Positions 32,960-38,525 of a stretch of 38,525 nt of DNA are shown here, one piece after another. Source of the DNA: an uncultured Alphaproteobacteria bacterium (GTDB taxonomy: Bacteria > Pseudomonadota > Alphaproteobacteria > UBA8366 > JADFVY01); the NCBI GenBank assembly GCA_947259795.1, contig CAMYNJ010000046.1:1-38525 (forward strand), read 5' to 3'. The notes beneath the pieces were generated by a model. That model saw nothing but the letters and a program-made list of their open reading frames with translations. It did not search any database and was not told where the DNA came from. Both the position numbers and the translations under genes were made by a program. Each line of letters begins with the position of its first letter. The stretch's first letter is position 1.

Positions 32960-34363
32960 ATGACCAAGAAAACGCTCGAAATGATCAAGGAAAACGACGT
33001 CCAGTACGTCGATTTCCGTTTCACCGACCCGCGCGGCAAATGGCAGCATATCTCGCAATATGTCACCACCGTCGACGAGGAGATGCTGACCGAGGGCATC
33101 ATGTTCGACGGCTCGTCGATCGAAGGCTGGAAGGCCATCAACGAGTCCGACATGACCCTGCTGCCCGACTGCGGCACCGCCGTGATGGACCCCTTCGCAA
33201 CCCAGCCGACGTTGATCATCTTCTGCGACGTGGTCGAGCCCTCGACCGGCCAGCCCTATGAGCGCGACCCGCGCACGACGGCCAGCCGCGCCGAGGCCTA
33301 CATGAAGTCGGCCGGGTTCGGCGACACCGCCTATTTCGGCCCCGAGGCCGAGTTCTTCGTGTTCGACGACGTGCGTTTCGAGACTTCGCCGCACCGCATG
33401 TATTACTCGTATGACTCCGACGAAGACCCATCCGCCACCGGCAAGGCCTATGAAGAGGGCAACTGGGGCCACCGTCCGCGCGTCAAGGGCGGCTATTTCC
33501 CCGTCCCGCCGGTCGATTCGGCCCAGGATCTGCGCTCGGAAATGGTCACCACCATGGCCGAGATGGGCCTGCCGATGGAAAAGCACCATCACGAGGTCGC
33601 CCCGTCGCAGCATGAGCTGGGCCTGAAGTTCGACACGCTGGTGCGCTCGGCCGACAATCTGCAGATCTACAAATACGTCACCCACATGGTCGCCCACCAG
33701 TACGGCAAGACCGCGACCTTCATGCCGAAGCCGGTCTATGGCGACAACGGCTCGGGCATGCATACCCATCAGTCGATCTGGAAGGGCGGCAAGAACACCT
33801 TTGCCGGCTCGCTCTATGCCGATTTGTCGGAAAGCTGCCTGTTCTATATCGGCGGCATCATCAAGCACGCCAAGGCGCTGAACGCCTTCACCAACCCGCT
33901 GACCAACAGCTACAAGCGGCTGGTGCCGGGCTTCGAGGCGCCGGTGCTGCTGGCCTATTCGGCGCGCAACCGTTCGGCCTCCTGCCGTATCCCGCATGCC
34001 GCCAGCCCCGCCGGCAAGCGCGTCGAGGTCCGCTTCCCCGATCCGGGCGCGAACCCCTACTACGCCTTCGCCGCCATGCTGATGGCCGGCCTCGACGGCA
34101 TCGAGAACCGCATCCATCCGGGCGACGCCATGGACAAGAACCTCTACGACCTGCCGCCGGAAGAGCGCTACAACGTGCCGACGGTCTGCGGCTCGCTGCG
34201 CGAGGCCCTGGAGTCGCTCGACGCCGACCGCGACTTCCTTAAGAAAGGCGACGTGTTCACCGACGACCAGATCGACGGCTACATGGAGCTGAAATGGGAA
34301 GAGGTCCTGCGTTTCGAAACGACCCCGCATCCGGTCGAATTCGACATGTATTACAGCGTCTGA
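32960..34363 (+). CDS. glnA: Glutamine synthetase, type I
   Basis: 467 residues, typical of GSI-beta. Makes glutamine from glutamate, ammonia and ATP; a dodecamer in the cytoplasm. Motifs: [18 protein letters not shown] (N-terminal), [15 protein letters not shown] (metal ligands), [18 protein letters not shown] and [16 protein letters not shown]. The adenylylation tyrosine is Tyr396 in NLYDLPPEE, so activity should be controlled by GlnE. The AGGGG upstream of the ATG serves as ribosome-binding site. A 12-base sequence at the stop codon is repeated in tandem (ACAGCGTCTGAT), then a terminator follows. Confidence 0.98.
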   Translation: MTKKTLEMIKENDVQYVDFRFTDPRGKWQHISQYVTTVDEEMLTEGIMFDGSSIEGWKAINESDMTLLPDCGTAVMDPFATQPTLIIFCDVVEPSTGQPYERDPRTTASRAEAYMKSAGFGDTAYFGPEAEFFVFDDVRFETSPHRMYYSYDSDEDPSATGKAYEEGNWGHRPRVKGGYFPVPPVDSAQDLRSEMVTTMAEMGLPMEKHHHEVAPSQHELGLKFDTLVRSADNLQIYKYVTHMVAHQYGKTATFMPKPVYGDNGSGMHTHQSIWKGGKNTFAGSLYADLSESCLFYIGGIIKHAKALNAFTNPLTNSYKRLVPGFEAPVLLAYSARNRSASCRIPHAASPAGKRVEVRFPDPGANPYYAFAAMLMAGLDGIENRIHPGDAMDKNLYDLPPEERYNVPTVCGSLREALESLDADRDFLKKGDVFTDDQIDGYMELKWEEVLRFETTPHPVEFDMYYSV

Positions 34364-34399
34364 TACAGCGTCTGATATAGTCCGGACCCGAGACCTTGC

Positions 34400-34430
34400 G
34401 GGCCGCTCTTCGGAGCGGCCCGTATTTTGT
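34400..34430 (+). terminator. Intrinsic terminator after glnA
   Basis: GGGCCGCTC (34400-34408) pairs perfectly with GAGCGGCCC (34413-34421) around a TTCG tetraloop, followed by GTATTTTGT. Confidence 0.85.
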
Positions 34431-34533
34431 GCGCATAATCGCAAAATGATGACGCCACGCTGGCTGAGTCCGGTCGCCGCCGGTATATTGTGCGTCTCCA
34501 TCCCCGTCGGCCCAGCAAGAAGATCCTCACATC

Positions 34534-35838
34534 ATGAAGTCGGTAATCGCGCCCATCTCCGCCCTGCTGTTGAGCAGCGCCATGCTGCTCATGGGGAACG
34601 GCCTGCAGGGCATCCTGCTGCCAGTCAGGGGCGGGTTGGAAAATTTCAGCCCGCTGGATCTGGGCATCCTGGGCAGCGTCTATTTCCTGGGTTTCGGCGC
34701 GGGATGCCTGCATGGCGCCCGGCTGATCGGCGCGGTCGGCCATATCCGCGTTTTCGCGGCGATGGTCGCGATCGTCTCGGCCAACGCCCTGTTGCATCCG
34801 CTGGCGGTGTCGCCGGTTCTATGGTGGCTGCTGCGCGGGATTACCGGATACTGCTTCGCCGTGCTGTTCATGGTCATCGAGAGCTGGCTGAACGAGCGCT
34901 CGACGAGTGAAACCAGGGGCACGATCTTCTCGCTCTACACAATCATCAACCTGACCGTCATAACGCTCGGGCAGCTCATGCTGCCGTTCGGGAACCCAGC
35001 CGGATTGCCGCTGTTCAGCGTGGTGTCCATCCTGATCTCGCTGGCGGCCGTACCGGTATCGCTGAGCCGCGCCGCGGCGCCGGCGCCGGTGCAGGTCGTG
35101 CGGATTCGCCCGTTCCATATATACCGAGTCTCGCCGGTCGGCTTCGTCGGCTGCCTGACGGTAGGGCTGGTCAATGGCGCCTTCTGGTCCCTTGCCCCGG
35201 TCTTCGCCCATCAGACCGGCGCCAATATTACCGGCGTCGCCATCTTCATGAGCTCGACTGTCATCGCGGGCGCGCTGGGCCAGTGGCCGCTGGGACGCCT
35301 GTCCGACCGGATCGACCGGCGCAAGGTGATTCTCGGGGCCTGCGTCATGGCGGCCGCAGCCGGCATCGGCCTGACGATATTCCACGGCCGGGGCGCGGCC
35401 TTCACCTATCCCTTCGCCTGGATATACGGGTTTTTCACTTTCGCGCTCTACGCCCTCTCGGTCGCGCATACCAACGATTTCGTCGAACCGGAGGATTATG
35501 TCGAGACCTCCAGCAGCCTGCTGCTGCTCTATGCCATCGGCGCCGTGACCGGCCCGCCCGTCGCCGCCATCGCGATGAAATTTGTGGGCCCCAGCGGCCT
35601 GTTCCTGTTCGCGGCTGTGTGCCTTGCCATGCTGGCCGGCTTCGCCTTCTGGCGGATGACCATACGCGAGCGGGCGCCCCAGGAAGACCGGGCCGACTTC
35701 GCCGATTCAATACGCCTGGCCCAGACCGTCAGCGCGGTCGAACCGCTGTCGGAGGATCTGGGCGGCGCGCATGAAACGGCAATCGCCGGGCACGAGGACG
35801 AACTGGAGGAGACGCCGGCTGGCCGCGACAGGCCCTGA
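34534..35838 (+). CDS. Major facilitator superfamily transporter
   Basis: 434 residues with 12 predicted helices. The first half begins MKSVIAPISALLLSSAMLLM. The loop between helices 8 and 9 carries an MFS loop motif (GRLSDRIDRRKVILG). The sequence also has GNGLQGILLPVRGGLENFSP and FMVIESWLNERSTSETRGTI, a pattern like the YcaD group of MFS proteins. The C-terminal 60 residues are acidic and cytosolic. Substrate unknown. The glnA terminator separates it from that operon. Confidence 0.85.
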   Translation: MKSVIAPISALLLSSAMLLMGNGLQGILLPVRGGLENFSPLDLGILGSVYFLGFGAGCLHGARLIGAVGHIRVFAAMVAIVSANALLHPLAVSPVLWWLLRGITGYCFAVLFMVIESWLNERSTSETRGTIFSLYTIINLTVITLGQLMLPFGNPAGLPLFSVVSILISLAAVPVSLSRAAAPAPVQVVRIRPFHIYRVSPVGFVGCLTVGLVNGAFWSLAPVFAHQTGANITGVAIFMSSTVIAGALGQWPLGRLSDRIDRRKVILGACVMAAAAGIGLTIFHGRGAAFTYPFAWIYGFFTFALYALSVAHTNDFVEPEDYVETSSSLLLLYAIGAVTGPPVAAIAMKFVGPSGLFLFAAVCLAMLAGFAFWRMTIRERAPQEDRADFADSIRLAQTVSAVEPLSEDLGGAHETAIAGHEDELEETPAGRDRP

Positions 35839-36136
35839 GGCTGCGGCGGTGAACGCCTTCCCGCGTCCCAGCTTCCTAATTCGCGATCCTGAAGAGCCGG
35901 CCTGATTTTTCGGCCATGTCCCACTAGACTACGTGACTACTGACACAATGCTGTCAGCAGGGCGTCCGTATAATCGATGTCAGCGGAACAATCGAAACAG
36001 CCGCTAACCGGGTGAATACCGGCACGACGACCATAAGGTCGTCACGCCACGGGACGATCTTCGTTGCCGAATCGGCGCGAATCCGAAGACCGGCGTTATC
36101 GACATGGCCGAATAAATTTGGGGAACAGCACCAGAA
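35839..36136. other. 298-base intergenic region
   Basis: No gene is visible. A weak GGCC-type hairpin with a T-run (near 35898-35915) may end the transporter transcript. Ahead of 36137 there is a GGGGAACAG stretch that may include the ribosome-binding site. Confidence 0.45.
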
Positions 36137-37273
36137 ATGCCGGAACCGTTCAAAAACTTCTTCAACCCCGCACTCGTCGCGGGCATGGCCGATCATCTGG
36201 TCAGGCAGTGGCCGGACTTCGACCACTCGGGTTTCGTCGCCGACGGGTGCGACGGCCTGGAGGCGCTGGAACTGAAAGACCGCGCCAACTGGATCGCCGG
36301 CGCGCTCGGCCGGCATCTGCCGCCGGATTTTCGCGATTCCTGCGGCATTCTGCTGGCCGCTCTGCATCCCGCGGAAGAACTGAATCTCGCCGAGATGGAC
36401 GCCGGCATTACCGATGACGGCGTGAAAGGCTGGGCGGTGATGCCGATGACGATCTACGTCGCCGAACGGGGCGCGGGCCATCTCGATGTTGCGCTTTCGA
36501 CCCTGAAGGAAATGACCAAGCGATCCTCTTCGGAATTCGCCATCCGCCGTTTCCTGGCCGACGAGCCGGAAAGGACGCTGGAAACCCTCGCGGGCTGGGT
36601 CCGCCACGGCAATTCCCATGTCCGCAGGCTGGTATCGGAAGGCACGCGGCCGCGGCTTCCCTGGGCGGCGCGGCTGGACAACTTCGTGCGCGATCCGTCG
36701 CCCGTCCTGCCACTGCTGGAAAGCCTGAAGGACGATCCGTCGGATTATGTGCGCCGGTCGGTTGCAAACAATCTGAACGATATCTCGAAGAACCATCCGG
36801 GTCTGGTGGTGGATACCGCGCGGCGCTGGATGAAGGACGCGCCGCCGCAGAGAAAGCGCCTGATCCGTCATGCCTGCCGCAGCCTCGTCAAGGCCGGCAA
36901 CCGGCAATGTCTGCAGGTCCTCGGCTACGGCCCTCCCCAGGTGGCGCCGGTCGGGATGACGATTAGCTCCCCTGTCGTAACCTTGGGAGAGTGGCTCGAA
37001 TTCGAAACCGTCCTGGTGTCGAATTCCGTTACCCCACAGCCGCTTATCGTCGATTACGTGATCCACCATGTGAAGGCCAACGGCAAAACATCGCCAAAAG
37101 TCTTCAAGTGGAAAACAGTGACGCTGGAGCCGGGCGGTGCCCTGCGCGCCCGGCGCCGCCACGCCATCCGCGCGATCACGACCCGGGTCTATTATCCCGG
37201 GCGTCACCGCGTCGAGTTACTGGTAAATGGCGAGATTCTGGGGGCAGCGGATTTCGACCTGGATATCCGGTGA
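36137..37273 (+). CDS. AlkC-like DNA alkylation repair protein
   Basis: 378 residues. Residues 1-250 are helical repeats of the AlkC/AlkD type, including AIRRFLADEPERTLETLAGW, VRHGNSHVRRLVSEGTRPRL, and LKDDPSDYVRRSVANNLNDI. Residues about 265-378 form a beta-rich domain (GMTISSPVVTLGEWLEFETV ... PLIVDYVIHHVKANG ... YYPGRHRVELLVNG), like the immunoglobulin-like domain attached to AlkC-group enzymes. AlkC removes 3-methyladenine and related bases from DNA. It stands alone. Nearly abuts the convergent secreted-protein gene (one base apart). Confidence 0.82.
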   Translation: MPEPFKNFFNPALVAGMADHLVRQWPDFDHSGFVADGCDGLEALELKDRANWIAGALGRHLPPDFRDSCGILLAALHPAEELNLAEMDAGITDDGVKGWAVMPMTIYVAERGAGHLDVALSTLKEMTKRSSSEFAIRRFLADEPERTLETLAGWVRHGNSHVRRLVSEGTRPRLPWAARLDNFVRDPSPVLPLLESLKDDPSDYVRRSVANNLNDISKNHPGLVVDTARRWMKDAPPQRKRLIRHACRSLVKAGNRQCLQVLGYGPPQVAPVGMTISSPVVTLGEWLEFETVLVSNSVTPQPLIVDYVIHHVKANGKTSPKVFKWKTVTLEPGGALRARRRHAIRAITTRVYYPGRHRVELLVNGEILGAADFDLDIR

Positions 37274-37274
37274 T

Positions 37275-37634
37275 TCAGGGCAGCGTCAGCGTGAGTTCCT
37301 TGCCGCCATGTTCATGCACCTTGTCATGGGCGCGGATCGTGACTTCGGTAACGCCCGCGGGGATCTTCACGCCGGAAAGCGAACGCGTGAAGGGCTGCTC
37401 GTCGACATGGGGATGGTAGAGCACGCGGGTGCCCAGCACTGTTCCATCGGGGGCCAGCACGTCCCAGGCATCGGCATAATGCTCCCAGCCCTCGTCTGCA
37501 TGGCGCAACGTCACGTCGAAGCGGTAAGTGCCGTCCGCCCCCCTTGTTGCCTTCGCATCCACGACATCCGCCTCGCCTGCCCAGGCCAGACCGGCCGAAA
37601 CCACGAGTGCCAGCGCCAGAATCATCATCCGCAT
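37275..37634 (-). CDS. Small secreted hypothetical protein
   Basis: 119 residues from the ATG at 37634, which has GGAGGG eight bases upstream. Signal peptide MRMMILALALVVSAGLAWAG. The mature part is a predicted beta-sandwich: TYRFDVTLRHADEGWEHYAD, then AWDVLAPDGTVLGTRVLYHP, a histidine-rich HPHVDEQPF, and ITEVTIRAHDKVHEHGG-like strands. The histidines may bind a metal. No known function; a periplasmic location is likely. Confidence 0.75.
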   Translation of the reverse strand: MRMMILALALVVSAGLAWAGEADVVDAKATRGADGTYRFDVTLRHADEGWEHYADAWDVLAPDGTVLGTRVLYHPHVDEQPFTRSLSGVKIPAGVTEVTIRAHDKVHEHGGKELTLTLP

Positions 37635-37792
37635 GCTCAATCCCTCCAAGTTTGCCGGACGCCGATCATATAGACAGGCCCCCCGCCGGCATTTCACATC
37701 GCCGTGAGGTCGCCCGCAAACCGCTTGGCGGCGCGGCCGGCGCGCCGCAAACTGCAGTGCCGCCAAAACCGGGAACGAAGAAGGACGAAGCC

Positions 37793-38185
37793 ATGCAGAC
37801 CGAGACCGCCGCCAACCCCGCGCCCGGATTCGCCAAACACCCCGACTACAGGATCGCGCTGAAGCCGGTCGACCGGCGGATGCGCGTCTGGCTGGGATGC
37901 GTCGCGGTCGCCGACAGCAGCCATGTCCTGGTCATGCGCGAGGGCGATTATCCGCCGGTCTACTATTTCCCGCGCGACGACGTGAACATGGACGTGCTGG
38001 CCGCGACCGACCACCACACCCACTGCCCCTTCAAGGGCGAAGCCTCCTACTGGACGATCGAAGGCGGAGGCAGCCGGCAAGAGAACGCCGCCTGGGGCTA
38101 CGAGTCGCCCTATGACGAAATGGCCCGCATCAAGGGCCATATCGCGTTCTACGACAACCGGGTAAAACTGGAAATGGCCGATTAG
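37793..38185 (+). CDS. DUF427 family protein
   Basis: 130 residues from the ATG at 37793 after AAGGACGAAGCC. DUF427 signature: a strand RVWLGCVAVADSSHVLVMRE, then YPPVYYFPRDDVNMDVL, THCPFKGEASYWTI and AAWGYESPYDEMARIKGHIA. Members are widespread single-domain proteins with no settled biochemical role. Convergent with the thioesterase gene (3-base gap). Confidence 0.9.
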   Translation: MQTETAANPAPGFAKHPDYRIALKPVDRRMRVWLGCVAVADSSHVLVMREGDYPPVYYFPRDDVNMDVLAATDHHTHCPFKGEASYWTIEGGGSRQENAAWGYESPYDEMARIKGHIAFYDNRVKLEMAD

Positions 38186-38188
38186 TGA

Positions 38189-38525
38189 CTACTCCGCGTC
38201 CACCAGGCGCGGGCGGCCGTCGGGGCCGAGCGCGTCGTAGGTGAACATGCCCTCGGTCACTTTCGCCCGCCGGCCGCCGGCCTCGCGGATGATCCAGGTC
38301 TGGATGTGAATCGTCATCGAGGTCCGGCCGATCTTCTCGATTTCCGCGTAACAGCAGACGACGTCGCCGACCTTGACCGGTTGGTGGAACACCATCGAGT
38401 CGATGGCGATCGTCGCCACCCTGCCCTTCGCCCGGTGATGCGCGACCACCCCGCCGGCGATGTCCATCTGCGACAGCACCCAGCCGCCGAAGATATCGCC
38501 CGACGGATTGGTGTCGGCCGGCATC
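38189..38525 (-). CDS. Acyl-CoA thioesterase (YciA type), 5'-truncated by the window edge
   Basis: At least 111 residues; the first Met visible (MPADTNPSGDIFGGWVLSQM) matches an internal position in YciA relatives, so the true start is just outside the window. The hotdog-fold pattern is DIFGGWVLSQMDIAGGVVAH, then VATIAIDSMVFHQPVKVGDV and the strand SMTIHIQTWIIR. Asp-9 of the visible part (NPSGDIFGGW) corresponds to the catalytic aspartate of the family. It would hydrolyse acyl-CoA in the cytoplasm. About 20 N-terminal residues are missing. Confidence 0.88.
   Translation of the reverse strand, partial: MPADTNPSGDIFGGWVLSQMDIAGGVVAHHRAKGRVATIAIDSMVFHQPVKVGDVVCCYAEIEKIGRTSMTIHIQTWIIREAGGRRAKVTEGMFTYDALGPDGRPRLVDAE

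Overview
The window looks like a GC-rich alphaproteobacterial chromosome segment, most like the Rhodospirillales group. This is inferred from the base composition, an Atm1-type exporter, a DUF192 protein, a glnB-glnA pair behind a sigma-54 promoter, and an ECF sigma/anti-sigma pair. It holds about 42 genes, one clear pseudogene, one riboswitch and one palindromic repeat element. I saw no tRNA, rRNA, CRISPR array, transposase or phage gene. The gene at each edge is cut by the window.

Region by region: (1) 1-2521 holds a partial discoidin-like protein, a translationally coupled secreted protein with a Cox11-like CxC motif, a small secreted protein and a DUF192 protein. (2) 2588-5303 is a thiamine-pyrimidine ABC transporter operon (thiZ-thiX-thiY) behind a TPP riboswitch that carries an unusual ~125-base hairpin-rich insertion. 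(3) 5320-10619 holds a 138-bp palindromic element, a YeeE/YedE transporter, a decayed PhnD-type binding protein, a monooxygenase-like barrel protein, an unrecognised two-gene operon and a DUF1801 protein. (4) 10616-13656 has an Atm1-type exporter divergent from a peroxiredoxin-like/2OG-oxygenase fusion. (5) 13647-21035 is a ten-gene Mrp-type cation/proton antiporter operon. It has no long MrpA; its gene order matches the antiporter module of archaeal membrane-bound hydrogenases, with two further NuoL/M/N-like subunits and a small membrane protein added. (6) 21168-23107 is a CoxG-like protein with an ECF sigma factor and its anti-sigma factor. (7) 23117-26320 is a tungsten-type aldehyde oxidoreductase operon (four-cluster ferredoxin, catalytic subunit, MoaD-like protein) with a divergent small conserved gene. 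(8) 26326-30970 has a CPA1 sodium/proton antiporter, then a PstS-like binding protein followed by a chemoreceptor. (9) 31174-34363 holds a class I aminotransferase, then glnB and glnA. (10) 34534-38525 holds an MFS transporter, an AlkC-like DNA glycosylase, a small secreted protein, a DUF427 protein and a partial acyl-CoA thioesterase.

Functional themes are ion and proton economy (Mrp complex plus CPA1 antiporter), nitrogen control (glnBA), thiamine salvage, and aldehyde oxidation by a tungsten or molybdenum pterin enzyme. The least ordinary parts are the interrupted TPP riboswitch with mutually exclusive hairpins, the secreted Cox11-like protein, the AOR operon without its flavin/NAD subunit, the MBH-ordered Mrp operon, and the CoxG/ECF unit with a candidate operator.
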